Assembly: GCA_030531555.1 (NCBI GenBank) | Contig: JAUNNI010000016.1 | Location: forward strand, 1 to 47,621 | Length of the DNA stretch: 47,621 bases | Reading direction: 5' to 3' | DNA from: Eubacteriales bacterium | GTDB lineage: Bacteria > Bacillota > Clostridia > Lachnospirales > Lachnospiraceae | Shown here: piece after piece, positions 34,795-43,154 of the stretch | Numbering within the stretch: position 1 is the stretch's first letter | Layout of the letters: each line of letters begins with the position of its first letter | Made by a program: the position numbers and the translations under genes | The notes under the pieces: model-generated | The model's database searches: none | The model's input: only the letters and a program-made list of their open reading frames with translations | What the model was told of the DNA's origin: nothing

Positions 34795-35078
34795 TCTCCG
34801 CTTCCTCCTTCCTCCTGATCGATATCCTCATCCTCATTATTTTTAAGGATGGCATGGATTTTCTTCAAAGTAACGAAGAATAAGATACTGGTAACACCCG
34901 CTCCTACCGCTGCTTCTGTGATGGCAAGGTCAGGGGATTCTAAAAGGATCCAGATTACAGACATAACAAGGCTGTAAGACATAAATACAAGAATCGTATT
35001 CAACAAATTTTTTGAAAAGCTTGCTGCCAGTGCACATACAATTAAAAAGCCCAGCAACAATATGGTAAATACCTGCAT
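34791..35078 (-). CDS. MbhD-like antiporter subunit (DUF4040)
   Basis: This 95-residue, three-helix membrane protein has the MbhD/DUF4040 pattern SPDLAITEAAVGAGVTSILFF. In Mrp antiporters this domain is part of MrpA; here it is free-standing, as in Mbh hydrogenases. Its start overlaps the mrpG stop by one base (TAATG), and its stop overlaps the next gene by 4 bases. The acidic C-terminal tail (EDEDIDQEEG) is cytoplasmic or solvent-facing. Confidence 0.87.
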   Translation of the reverse strand: MQVFTILLLGFLIVCALAASFSKNLLNTILVFMSYSLVMSVIWILLESPDLAITEAAVGAGVTSILFFVTLKKIHAILKNNEDEDIDQEEGGSGE

Positions 35079-35458
35079 TACTTCTTCTCCTTTCCATCCA
35101 TTTTTTCTTCTGTCTCTTCTTTTTTCTTTTTCATAGAAATTCTTCGATAATGTTTCTCGCTCTCCTCATCGGTTGTAACCTCCAAACGGGCAATCAGGTG
35201 AGAGGATGCCGGGGAAGAAAACCATAAGAAACAGATTACAAGAAAAAGTTTTAAAGAAGTAAATGTAAATCCGGACATGATGATCAATCCAAGAAAAGAA
35301 AAACCAATCCCCAAAGTATCTCCGATGGCTGCCGCATGCATACGATTTAAAACATATTTAAATTTGAAAACACCAACAATTTCTAAAAGAAAAAATCCTA
35401 CTCCAATCAAGAGAAAAATGCTTCCAATTATGAATTTTATCCATTCTATGATTGCCAT
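35078..35458 (-). CDS. mrpG: MrpG cation antiporter subunit
   Basis: This 126-residue MnhG/MrpG family protein has three membrane helices and the NRMHAAAIGDTLGIG segment typical of the family, where RMHA is the conserved core. The basic tail after residue 95 is rich in Lys and Glu. It begins one base after the mrpF stop and has its own GGAGAAAT ribosome site. Confidence 0.9.
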   Translation of the reverse strand: MAIIEWIKFIIGSIFLLIGVGFFLLEIVGVFKFKYVLNRMHAAAIGDTLGIGFSFLGLIIMSGFTFTSLKLFLVICFLWFSSPASSHLIARLEVTTDEESEKHYRRISMKKKKEETEEKMDGKEKK

Positions 35459-35459
35459 A

Positions 35460-35813
35460 CTATTTCTCCTCTTCTTCTACATTTTTTGCAGATTTCATCT
35501 GTTTTACACGTTCTTTTCTTTCTAAGTAGATACCAATATATACTTTGGTAAGCACGATAACGGAAAGAAAACTGATCATCGCGTAAATAATACAGATATC
35601 AACAAGATATCCCTCTTCTAACATGAGGGCAAGAATCCCTATCATAACGATAGTCATCGTTCCCATCATATTAACGGAAACAACACGGTCTGCAACACGA
35701 GGCCCGATAATGGCACGAACCAGGCAAAGCATTAATAAAATCGCTAAAAAGATTAAAACAGCTACAAATAAAATATGATAAGCTGATTCTAATCCTGCTA
35801 TACCTTTTCCCAT
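35460..35813 (-). CDS. mrpF: MrpF cation antiporter subunit
   Basis: This 117-residue MnhF/MrpF family protein has three helices with the GPRVADRVVSVNMMGTMT core; the conserved Asp in ADRV is typical. It follows mrpE by 11 bases and precedes mrpG. It is longer than the usual 90-95 because of a charged C-terminal tail. Confidence 0.9.
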   Translation of the reverse strand: MGKGIAGLESAYHILFVAVLIFLAILLMLCLVRAIIGPRVADRVVSVNMMGTMTIVMIGILALMLEEGYLVDICIIYAMISFLSVIVLTKVYIGIYLERKERVKQMKSAKNVEEEEK

Positions 35814-35824
35814 ACTTTTTCCTC

Positions 35825-36292
35825 CTATTTGTCCTCGGATTCCAGTTCTCTTAACAGATCCTGAAATACCAGTTCATCAATTCCATCCGCAAGACTTTCA
35901 TCCAGACAATGTACTGTGTATTCATTTTCTTCCAATGATACCGTAATGGTTCCTGGTGTCAGAGTAATGGCATTGGCAAGAAAAGCTCTAGCAGCCGGAG
36001 TCTTTAAATCGGTCTCAAAATCTACGATGACAGGATCCACTTCTTCTCTCTCTGAGAGGATCATGCCCACAACAGTTACATTCGCTTTAAAAATTTCTAT
36101 GATCAAGGTTACAATATAGCGAATACCTCGAAAAATGTTACCGATATTCTTTTTTTCTTTTTCTATACTATAATCCATAAATTTGCAGGTAAAAGCAAAG
36201 ATAACTGTGGCAATAATGATTCCAAAAATACAGATTTCTAATGTAATCTGTCCGTTAAATATCACCCATAAAAGAAAATATAATGCGTACAT
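35825..36292 (-). CDS. mrpE: MrpE cation antiporter subunit
   Basis: This 155-residue MnhE/MrpE homologue has two N-terminal helices followed by a cytoplasmic domain with TLTPGTITVSLEENEYTVHCLD, the family signature. It is the first gene of the cluster, preceded by AAAGGAGG. The gap to the ogt stop is only 31 bases, so the promoter must lie inside or before ogt. Confidence 0.92.
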   Translation of the reverse strand: MYALYFLLWVIFNGQITLEICIFGIIIATVIFAFTCKFMDYSIEKEKKNIGNIFRGIRYIVTLIIEIFKANVTVVGMILSEREEVDPVIVDFETDLKTPAARAFLANAITLTPGTITVSLEENEYTVHCLDESLADGIDELVFQDLLRELESEDK

Positions 36293-36323
36293 ATACTACC
36301 TCCTTTTTCAACATCGACCCTTA

Positions 36324-36869
36324 TTATATTCCTTTTCCACATACTGGTCTATATTTAATTTGACCATCTTCAACACAAAATCCTTCTATAATAAGAAGTC
36401 TTTCTTTTTTCTCGATCCCGCCGGCATAACCAGTAAGCTTTCCTTTCGCTCCCACCACACGGTGACAGGGAACCAAGATTCCAATAGGGTTATGACCCAC
36501 TGCCTGTCCTACTGCCTGGGCAGACATATGATCAAGTCCTCTTAGATGAGCCAGCTGTTTTGCAAGTTCCCCATAGGTAATTGTTTTCCCATAAGGAATC
36601 TTCTTCAGAAGTTTCCAAACTGTCTCCTGAAAAGAAGTTCCTTTTGCTCGTACCGGTGGAATCTCTCCGGGATCTTCTCCACGAAAATAGCGTGTCAGCC
36701 ATCTTTTCGCCTCCAAAAAAACCGGAAGCTCTTCTTTCAGGCATTCCTTAGAAAGTCCGTTTCCATAATATTTTTGTCCTTCAAACCAGAGTCCTGTGAT
36801 AGATTTTCCATCACTTGCTAAAGTAATACATCCCATAGGACTGTCATAAAATGTGATATATCCCCTCAT
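36324..36869 (-). CDS. ogt: Methylated-DNA--protein-cysteine methyltransferase
   Basis: Ogt repairs O6-methylguanine by transferring the methyl group to its own active-site Cys. The 181-residue protein has the PCHRV motif with Cys135, the preceding VGHNPIGILV segment, and the helix-turn-helix DNA-reading part around QAVGQAVG. It lacks the Ada N-terminal domain. It is transcribed toward the mrp cluster with 31 bases in between, but nothing links it functionally. The ribosome site (AGAAAGAA) is weak. Confidence 0.94.
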   Translation of the reverse strand: MRGYITFYDSPMGCITLASDGKSITGLWFEGQKYYGNGLSKECLKEELPVFLEAKRWLTRYFRGEDPGEIPPVRAKGTSFQETVWKLLKKIPYGKTITYGELAKQLAHLRGLDHMSAQAVGQAVGHNPIGILVPCHRVVGAKGKLTGYAGGIEKKERLLIIEGFCVEDGQIKYRPVCGKGI

Positions 36870-37110
36870 TTTTATACCATTCTTTCTAAAATATTGATAC
36901 TAAATTCATAACAAATCATTTACGAAAAGACGTTTCATTATAACACATTTTTATAAAAATAACCTTATTTTTTAAATTTTTTTATAGAAACTTTCGTTAT
37001 TATTACGATAGTTTTACTCTTTTGGAATTGGATTGTTTTTCTTATTAAAATCTAGTATATTGAATTCCACAATATTATGTTCCCTGTCCTATTTATATCC
37101 AGGAGGTATT

Positions 37111-38175
37111 ATGATGAAACAAAAAAAACTAAAAAAAGCATTCCTTTCCTTCTTTCTTTGTAGTCTACTCCTTCTTGCTGGGTGTTCCGGCAGCCAAATT
37201 AGCAAAAGTCAGCCCGCCATGAAATCTAAGGCTACGGAACAGGCAGCCGATGAAGAAAATTATGGTTCTGGGAATCAAAATGCAGACGAAATAGTCACAG
37301 AGGGTGACAATACTATGTCTATCGACTCAGCCGCAGATGCACAGCAACCATCGAAAGAATCGGTAAAAAGTGAAGAAAAATTGGTTTATACTTGCGATAT
37401 GACCATGGAAACTTTAGAATTCTCACAAACCATCAAAGCAATCAAAGAACAGATTGCCAAATATGATGGAATTATTGAACAAGAAAATGAATCCGATAAC
37501 AATTACCAATGGTATTACACCACAGAAAAAAGCAATGCAACTTTATCCTCTTTTTTGGTAATTCGCATCCCTTCTGAAAAGTATGAACAATTTTTAGACT
37601 CCCTTACTGGCAATGGAAAAATCACTTCCAAAAATATGAGGGTAGAAAATATCACAAAACATTATTCTGAAGTAGAAACCAGTATTAAATCTTTAAAAAC
37701 ACAGGAAAAACGTCTACTTGACATGATGGAACAGGCAAAAACCGTAGAAGATATGATCACAGTGGAAAGCAGACTTTCTGAAGTACAAAATGAACTGGAA
37801 CAATATAAAAATACTTTATCTGCTCTGGATACTGATATCACCTATTCCACCATCAATCTGTCTATCAATGAAGTGGTGAAATACGAGGAATCGCAAGAAA
37901 CATTCCAGCAGAGACTCCATAATACATTGGGGGAATCCAAACAATTCTTCTTTAATTTCCTGGAAAATGGATTGTTTACTCTGATCCTTTTTGGACCGGT
38001 TCTCCTTGTATTGGCTATCGTTCTTTTTATCATCATAGCAGTCATTGGCAGAATCCGTCGTAATAAGCGTCAGAAAAAAGCCCTTAAAAGATTCCAAAAA
38101 GAAATCTATCAAAATGACCAAATACCAAGATCCGAAGAATCCCAAGAAGGTGGAAATGTGACAAAAAATGAATAG
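37111..38175 (+). CDS. DUF4349 domain lipoprotein
   Basis: The 354-residue lipoprotein has a signal peptide with lipobox LAGC and Cys25. A low-complexity charged linker follows (about 30-110), then the DUF4349 domain (about 115-275) with a predicted coiled coil around the ENITKHYSEVETSIKSLKTQ stretch, one membrane segment (about 285-320), and a basic cytoplasmic tail. The final Cys-anchored domain plus a transmembrane helix suggests anchoring at both ends. DUF4349 has no agreed function; envelope stress or surface scaffolding is a guess. I start at the first of two adjacent ATGs (37111), where AGGAGGTATT lies directly upstream. It is a single plus-strand gene. Confidence 0.85.
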   Translation: MMKQKKLKKAFLSFFLCSLLLLAGCSGSQISKSQPAMKSKATEQAADEENYGSGNQNADEIVTEGDNTMSIDSAADAQQPSKESVKSEEKLVYTCDMTMETLEFSQTIKAIKEQIAKYDGIIEQENESDNNYQWYYTTEKSNATLSSFLVIRIPSEKYEQFLDSLTGNGKITSKNMRVENITKHYSEVETSIKSLKTQEKRLLDMMEQAKTVEDMITVESRLSEVQNELEQYKNTLSALDTDITYSTINLSINEVVKYEESQETFQQRLHNTLGESKQFFFNFLENGLFTLILFGPVLLVLAIVLFIIIAVIGRIRRNKRQKKALKRFQKEIYQNDQIPRSEESQEGGNVTKNE

Positions 38176-38183
38176 TATAATCC

Positions 38184-38212
38184 TTGACAGTTAGTTATAT
38201 TTTCTGTAAAAT
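38184..38212 (+). promoter_or_regulatory. Promoter of the PfkB-family kinase gene
   Basis: TTGACA (38184-38189, perfect), 17-base spacer, TAAAAT (38207-38212). It lies just past the DUF4349 stop. The transcript would start near 38219. Confidence 0.78.
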
Positions 38213-38234
38213 CATATTATATAATTGTTGTTTT

Positions 38235-38250
38235 TTGACAATTTTGTCAA
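38235..38250. promoter_or_regulatory. Palindromic operator-like site before the PfkB kinase
   Basis: TTGACAA-TT-TTGTCAA, 7-bp perfect arms with a 2-base centre, located about 16-31 bases into the transcript and before the GAGGAGG ribosome site. A repressor bound here would block elongation. The regulator is unknown. Confidence 0.5.
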
Positions 38251-38277
38251 GTCATAAGAAATGAGGAGGATGTATTT

Positions 38278-39201
38278 ATGGCAGCAAAAATTTTAATGGT
38301 TGGTAGTATTATGATGGATTTAATCTTACAGATGCCTCGTATCCCTCATCCAAGTGAAAGTATTCTTGGTACAACATATTCCAACGCTGGTGGCGGAAAA
38401 GGAAGTAACTCCGCAGTAGCTGCAGCTCGTGCAGGCGGTGAAGTTTCTGTTTGTGGTACCCTTGGACAGGATGCAAATGGAGAAGCTCTTCTTGGTATGT
38501 TAAAAGATGCAAACATCGATGTTTCCAACCTTGTATTAAAAGAAGGTTCCAACACTGGTATGGCTGTTATTATGCTTGAAGAAGATGGTATGAACCGTAT
38601 CGCAATCTACACTGGTGCTAATAATGATACAGCTCCTGAATATGTAGATGCAGCATTTGATGGCAAAGAATATGATGCATTAATGATGCAGCTTGAAATT
38701 CCATTGGAATCCAACGTACGTGCTTTTGAAATTGCAAAAGAAAGAGGTATGATTACATGTCTTGACTGTGGTCCAGCTCAGTCTTATCCAATCGAAAAAT
38801 TCCAGGGTATCACAATTCTTTCTCCAAATGAAACAGAAACAGATGCTCTCGTAGGTATCTTACCTGTTGATGATGAAACATGTCTTGCAGCTTCCAAGAT
38901 CATCAAAGAACGTTGCGATTGTAAATATGTTGTTCTTAAAATGGGTGACAAAGGTTCCTACATCTATGGTGAAGGCATCGCTCAGATGGTTCCTACATTC
39001 AAAGTTGACGCAGTTGACCCAACAGCAGCTGGTGACTGCTTCACAGGTGTTCTCGTAAAACAGTATGCTGAAACAGGCGATATCATTGCTTCCGCTAGAT
39101 ACGCTAGCGCTGCTGCTGCAATTTCTGTTCAGAGTCTTGGTGCTCAGCCATCTCTTCCAGAAAAAGCTGCTATCGAAGCTTTCATCGCTGAAAGAGCATA
39201 A
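38278..39201 (+). CDS. PfkB-family carbohydrate or nucleoside kinase (ribokinase-like)
   Basis: This is a 307-residue ribokinase-fold kinase. The N-terminal motif NAGGGKGSNSAVAAARAGG and the C-terminal DPTAAGDCFTGVL with the catalytic Asp are intact; the first two residues of the usual DTTGAGD are altered (DPTAAGD). Codon use is strongly biased to a small set of codons, which suggests high expression. A second ribokinase lies in the ribose operon (46017-46901), so this copy probably phosphorylates another sugar or a nucleoside. It is monocistronic, with its own promoter, palindromic site and strong terminator. Confidence 0.9.
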   Translation: MAAKILMVGSIMMDLILQMPRIPHPSESILGTTYSNAGGGKGSNSAVAAARAGGEVSVCGTLGQDANGEALLGMLKDANIDVSNLVLKEGSNTGMAVIMLEEDGMNRIAIYTGANNDTAPEYVDAAFDGKEYDALMMQLEIPLESNVRAFEIAKERGMITCLDCGPAQSYPIEKFQGITILSPNETETDALVGILPVDDETCLAASKIIKERCDCKYVVLKMGDKGSYIYGEGIAQMVPTFKVDAVDPTAAGDCFTGVLVKQYAETGDIIASARYASAAAAISVQSLGAQPSLPEKAAIEAFIAERA

Positions 39202-39266
39202 TGCATAATGAAATCATATTAATATAAATTCCTTATGATTGGCCTTACGGCCTGATAAAACCTCAA

Positions 39267-39306
39267 AAGGACGAAGAATTTTTAAAATTCTTCGTCCTTC
39301 TTTTTT
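39267..39306 (+). terminator. Rho-independent terminator after the PfkB kinase
   Basis: Perfect 16-bp inverted repeat (39267-39282 with 39284-39299) followed by CTTTTTT on the plus strand. The long stem is also followed by a T-rich stretch on the minus strand, so it may serve the convergent gene too. Confidence 0.92.
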
Positions 39307-39333
39307 ATGTTGCTTTCTTTTTTTAATCAGGAT

Positions 39334-40380
39334 TCATTCTTTCGAATTCACAGCTTCTTCTTCCATCTCCCCTTCATTGGCCTGTTCCAATACAAGTTCT
39401 TCTTGCAGCTCATTGTGAAATCTCACCTGCAAAACTGCCTGTGACAGATTCAAAGAGAGAGTCATATGTTTCTCTTTCTTTTCCGCTTCTTCTTTAAAAA
39501 TTTCCAAAAGATCCTTCAACACTGCTCTGGTAAGATATCCTCCTCTCCAATGAAAGAGAAAAACTCTTCCCTTTTTCACAGCCTGAGCGCAACGTTTCCG
39601 AACTTCCTCATAAGTAGTAAAGGAAATCTTTTTCTCCAGATAATATTTCTTTTTCGAATCCACACATTCTGGTATTTTCCAAATCACTGGCTCATGATCA
39701 CGGAAACAACTACTATCGTCAATATTGAAATAATCATAACGGATCACTCCATCTTTGCTTAATGAATTATCAAAGGTTGCATCCAAATGATAATATTTTC
39801 CTCCAAGTTTTAGAATATTCCAGGTGTGACGATATTTGATCTTCTTTTCTGGATTATTGTCACAAATCGCAATAATGCACCATAGATTAAGAGCATCACA
39901 CAGAGCTTTTACCGTCTTTGCAATTCCTTCACAAACCCCAATTCCATGACCAAGGGGTCCTATGATTTCATGAGAATATGCTTTTTTGAGTTTGTCATAA
40001 TGCACATTTTCACAGATAAAATCATGAATATATTTTTCCTTTTCCCATTCTGTCATATTTTGGGCAGGACGGACTAGTTTCTGAATTCTCGATTCCATAG
40101 CTTTTGTATGGGCTTTGATCTGCTTTTTATTAAAAAGATATTCTGGAATCAGTTCCATGGAATCTGCTTTGGCATAATGTCTACACTGGAATCTCTCACT
40201 ATAGAATAAGAAAGGATCCTCCAGTCGTACCAAAAAGAAAATTTCAGATAATTCCTTCATATCCATCTTTGGAACAATAATCGTATCTTTTAACTCCCGG
40301 AGCCCTGTTTGAATAGAATGATAAACAGCCTTTTGAAATTTATTCAAATGATTGAAATAGTAAGATTCTGCTTTACTCAT
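39334..40380 (-). CDS. Transglutaminase-like domain protein
   Basis: The 348-residue cytoplasmic protein has a papain-like transglutaminase core: Cys in GHGIGVCEGIAKTVKALC, His in YRHTWNILKLGGKYYHLD, and Asp in the final LDATFD. All three triad residues are present. A helical N-terminal region (1-110) and a C-terminal 80-residue tail flank it. No signal peptide is seen, unlike many secreted members of the family. It overlaps the dus gene by 8 bases and has a GGAGGAG ribosome site inside the dus end; I start at 40380 for that reason. The role is unknown: cysteine protease, peptidase or cross-linker. Confidence 0.82.
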   Translation of the reverse strand: MSKAESYYFNHLNKFQKAVYHSIQTGLRELKDTIIVPKMDMKELSEIFFLVRLEDPFLFYSERFQCRHYAKADSMELIPEYLFNKKQIKAHTKAMESRIQKLVRPAQNMTEWEKEKYIHDFICENVHYDKLKKAYSHEIIGPLGHGIGVCEGIAKTVKALCDALNLWCIIAICDNNPEKKIKYRHTWNILKLGGKYYHLDATFDNSLSKDGVIRYDYFNIDDSSCFRDHEPVIWKIPECVDSKKKYYLEKKISFTTYEEVRKRCAQAVKKGRVFLFHWRGGYLTRAVLKDLLEIFKEEAEKKEKHMTLSLNLSQAVLQVRFHNELQEELVLEQANEGEMEEEAVNSKE

Positions 40381-41377
40381 AAAATTCTCCTCCAAGGAAA
40401 AATTTTTCTTCCAATGTAAGATAATGTTCATAATCATTGGTAAGGAAAATCTGCCTTACTTCCTCTTCCCGATCTTTATAATGAACTCTCATAAAACTCC
40501 AGATTTCCTTTGATTTATTCAAAAGATAATATTTTTTGTCCATACGTGGAGCTTTCTGACAATTCTCACGATATCGTCTCATAAACTGAAGCAGTTCTTC
40601 TCCGGTAACTTTGGGACCACCTTTGATCTCACGTCCTAATGCCGGATTGGCCAAAAGTCCACGTCCCATCATAATGCCTGTCATAGACTCAATCATTTCC
40701 TCAGCATTTAAATCAGGAGTTTCCTTCGCCAAATACTCTCGAATCGATTGTAAAAAATTATGATAATCTTCTACCGTATAGATATCCCCATTATAAGAAA
40801 GTGGATTTTTGCTGTGAGTTAAAGCATAATAAAAATACTCCCGGTGAGGGAATCCAGAATACTTCTCCAGGCCAGTTCTTGGATGGATAATCAATTCTTT
40901 CAAAGGGTATTTATTATAAATTTCCAGCAAATCATAAAATTCTTCACTTTTTCTAGTTCCAATCCTTGTTTTTACAGAAATGTCAATCTCTTTGGGTTTC
41001 TTTTCGAATACCCCATCAAGAAAAGCATCCAGCTTCTCTTTACGCTCCAAAAGTCCGGCTCCTCTCCCCTTTGAAGCTACTTTATGGGAAGGACAGCCGA
41101 TATTAATATTGATTTCCTGATAACCACGGTCCACAATTCCTGTTGCCATTCGCCAAAAACCCTCTGCATCATCAGTAAGAATCTGCGGTATTAAAGTTTC
41201 TACCAGATTATTTTCCGATGCCAGCTGCCTTTTTTCTTTCTCATCCAGAGAAATCTTAGTATGAGGCATAAAAAATGGCATGAAATAAGTATCGATAGAC
41301 TCCCCAAACATTTCATGCATGGTATTTCGATAAACGTGTGTTGTAATATTCTCAAGAGGTGCTAAATAAATCTTCAT
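40373..41377 (-). CDS. dus: tRNA-dihydrouridine synthase
   Basis: Dus enzymes reduce uridine to dihydrouridine in the tRNA D-loop with FMN. The 334-residue barrel carries NIGCPS with the catalytic Cys95, then KTRIGTRKSEEF and the late MMGRGLLANP. It belongs to the DusA/DusC-like branch common in Clostridia. It follows the rsuA-like gene by 31 bases in one operon and overlaps the next gene. The ribosome site is weak, so it may depend on coupling. Confidence 0.91.
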   Translation of the reverse strand: MKIYLAPLENITTHVYRNTMHEMFGESIDTYFMPFFMPHTKISLDEKEKRQLASENNLVETLIPQILTDDAEGFWRMATGIVDRGYQEININIGCPSHKVASKGRGAGLLERKEKLDAFLDGVFEKKPKEIDISVKTRIGTRKSEEFYDLLEIYNKYPLKELIIHPRTGLEKYSGFPHREYFYYALTHSKNPLSYNGDIYTVEDYHNFLQSIREYLAKETPDLNAEEMIESMTGIMMGRGLLANPALGREIKGGPKVTGEELLQFMRRYRENCQKAPRMDKKYYLLNKSKEIWSFMRVHYKDREEEVRQIFLTNDYEHYLTLEEKFFLGGEFYE

Positions 41378-41408
41378 GGTATTTTTTCTCTCTATCTGTT
41401 CTCTCTTA

Positions 41409-42020
41409 CTAGAAAATGTTCTCTTCGGAAATAGAATCGGATGGATTCCATTCCTTCCACTGACCTGGTTTCAGTTCTTCATCTAGAAAAATGCCATCAC
41501 ATGAGATTCTTTTCAAGTAAACAATCAGACAGCGCACTTTTTTAAACATGCGTCGAATCTGTCTTTTTCTTCCTTCTGTAATGGTAATTCTCCCATAAAA
41601 AGCCGGATGATCCATACGATTATGCTTTGATGCTTCCCAAACTTCCGGAGGCAGATCCTGCTTTGCCTCCAAAAGGGTAGACACATAATGCAGCTCAATC
41701 TTACAAGGTTTTGTCAGCCGATCATCTCCGGGAAGAAGCACTCCATCTTCCAATGTTTTTCTTTTCTGCGAATCCATAATACCAAGTGCAATGAATTCGT
41801 ATACTTTCTCTTTCCGATAATCTGGATGAGTCATCTTTTGATTCCATTTGCCATCATCCGTGATGAAAAGAAGTCCTTCCGTCTCCCGATCCAGTCTTCC
41901 CACCGGTGACAGGTCCGGATTATTTAATTCTTTAAAATAGTCCATAACTGTAGGAAATGTGTCATCTTTTCGAGCGGTCACACAACCGTAAGGCTTATGG
42001 AACATATAATAATGAAACAT
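41409..42020 (-). CDS. RsuA/RluE-type rRNA pseudouridine synthase
   Basis: The 203-residue protein has the RsuA-family catalytic motif GRLDRETEGLL with Asp44 and the later ITEGRKRQIRRMF. No S4 RNA-binding domain precedes it, which fits the RluE type more than RsuA/RluB. It modifies a uridine in rRNA; which position cannot be told. It is the first gene of a three-gene operon, with a good promoter upstream and AAAGGATG as ribosome site. Confidence 0.88.
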   Translation of the reverse strand: MFHYYMFHKPYGCVTARKDDTFPTVMDYFKELNNPDLSPVGRLDRETEGLLFITDDGKWNQKMTHPDYRKEKVYEFIALGIMDSQKRKTLEDGVLLPGDDRLTKPCKIELHYVSTLLEAKQDLPPEVWEASKHNRMDHPAFYGRITITEGRKRQIRRMFKKVRCLIVYLKRISCDGIFLDEELKPGQWKEWNPSDSISEENIF

Positions 42021-42052
42021 TGGCTCATCCTTTCTTTGCTTACATGGGCTCT

Positions 42053-42081
42053 ATTATACCAAATGTTATCTTATGAGCCAA
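42053..42081 (-). promoter_or_regulatory. Promoter of the rsuA-like operon
   Basis: Minus-strand TTGGCT (42076-42081), 17-base spacer, TATAAT (42053-42058), about 33 bases before the ATG. Confidence 0.7.
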
Positions 42082-42097
42082 TGATAAATTTAAAAAG

Positions 42098-42138
42098 AAA
42101 AAAGCCGTGCATCGTACGAGGTAAACGATGCACGGCTT
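42098..42138 (-). terminator. Terminator of the ribose operon
   Basis: Perfect 14-bp inverted repeat (42102-42115 with 42125-42138), followed on the minus strand by TTTTTTCTTTTT. It ends rbsB transcripts about 65 bases past the stop. Confidence 0.92.
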
Positions 42139-42155
42139 CCTCTCCCAAGGAGAGG
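42139..42155. repeat. Small hairpin between rbsB and its terminator
   Basis: CCTCTCC and GGAGAGG form a perfect 7-bp stem with a 3-base loop, directly before the terminator stem. It may stack on the terminator or block exonucleases. Confidence 0.5.
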
Positions 42156-42204
42156 ATTCAGGCTGACTCATTTAAAGAGAACAATTAGGAAAAAAATGAA
42201 TCAA

Positions 42205-43113
42205 CTATTCTTTAACAAGTGTAACTTCTACAGGGATGGATTTTTCAACTTCTTCGCCATTGATGAGTTTGATTGCTGTAGCAACAGCTGTTTCACCCAT
42301 TTTGTCTGGCTGCTGAGCAACTGTAGCTGCCATTGTGCCTTCTTTAACTGCTGCAAGAGCATCATCTGTAGCATCGAAACCGATGATAACGATGTCTTTT
42401 CCAGCAACTGCTTCTACTGCACCAAGAGCCATTTCGTCGTTATGAGCGAATACACCTTTGATTTCAGCATCTGCCTGAAGCATGTTTTCCATAACTGTAA
42501 GACCTTCTGCACGGTTGAAGTTAGCTGTCTGGCTAGCAACTACGTTTAAGCTGGAGTCAGCAACATTGTGGAAGCCCTGTCCACGATCGATTGTAGCGGA
42601 AGCACCGTTAACACCCTGAAGTTCTGCAACTTTAGCGCCTTCACCAACGAGTTCTTTTAAGTATTCTGTAGCCATTTCAGCACCAGCTACGTTATCAGAA
42701 GCGATCTGGCAGTCGATGTCAACACCATTAACAGCACGGTCAACAGCGATAACTTTGATACCTGCATTCATAGCATCTTCTACTGCAGGAGCGATAGCGT
42801 CAGAGTCAACTGGGTTTACAATAAGAACGCTAACCTGTTTAGAAACAAGGTCTTCTACGTCAGATGTCTGTTTTGCAGCATCATCACCAGCATCAACAAC
42901 AACGAGTTCAACACCAGCTTCTTCTGCTGCTTTTTTAGCACCTTCAACTAATGTTACGAAGAATGGGTTGTTCTGTGTGGAAACAGCTAAACCGATTGCA
43001 CCACTACCTGTGGATTCTGCAGAATCAGATTTTTTGTCACCTTCAACACCACATGCAGCGAGGCCAAATACCATAGTTGCAGCCATTAATAACGCAAGAA
43101 TTCTTTTTTTCAT
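42205..43113 (-). CDS. rbsB: Ribose ABC transporter substrate-binding lipoprotein
   Basis: The 302-residue lipoprotein has a signal peptide and lipobox LAAC with Cys21, followed by a periplasmic-binding-protein family-2 fold as in RbsB. The typical stretches NNPFFVTLVEGAKKAAEE, QVSVLIVNPVDSDA, VDRAVNGVDIDCQIASDN and FAHNDEMALGA are present. It captures ribose, or a related pentose or AI-2-like sugar, outside the cell for RbsA and RbsC. It is the last gene of the rbs operon, 41 bases after rbsC, and a strong terminator follows. Strong codon bias suggests high expression. Confidence 0.93.
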   Translation of the reverse strand: MKKRILALLMAATMVFGLAACGVEGDKKSDSAESTGSGAIGLAVSTQNNPFFVTLVEGAKKAAEEAGVELVVVDAGDDAAKQTSDVEDLVSKQVSVLIVNPVDSDAIAPAVEDAMNAGIKVIAVDRAVNGVDIDCQIASDNVAGAEMATEYLKELVGEGAKVAELQGVNGASATIDRGQGFHNVADSSLNVVASQTANFNRAEGLTVMENMLQADAEIKGVFAHNDEMALGAVEAVAGKDIVIIGFDATDDALAAVKEGTMAATVAQQPDKMGETAVATAIKLINGEEVEKSIPVEVTLVKE

Positions 43114-43154
43114 CTTTTTTTCTTCCTTTCTTTTATTAAGATGTTTTATTTATG

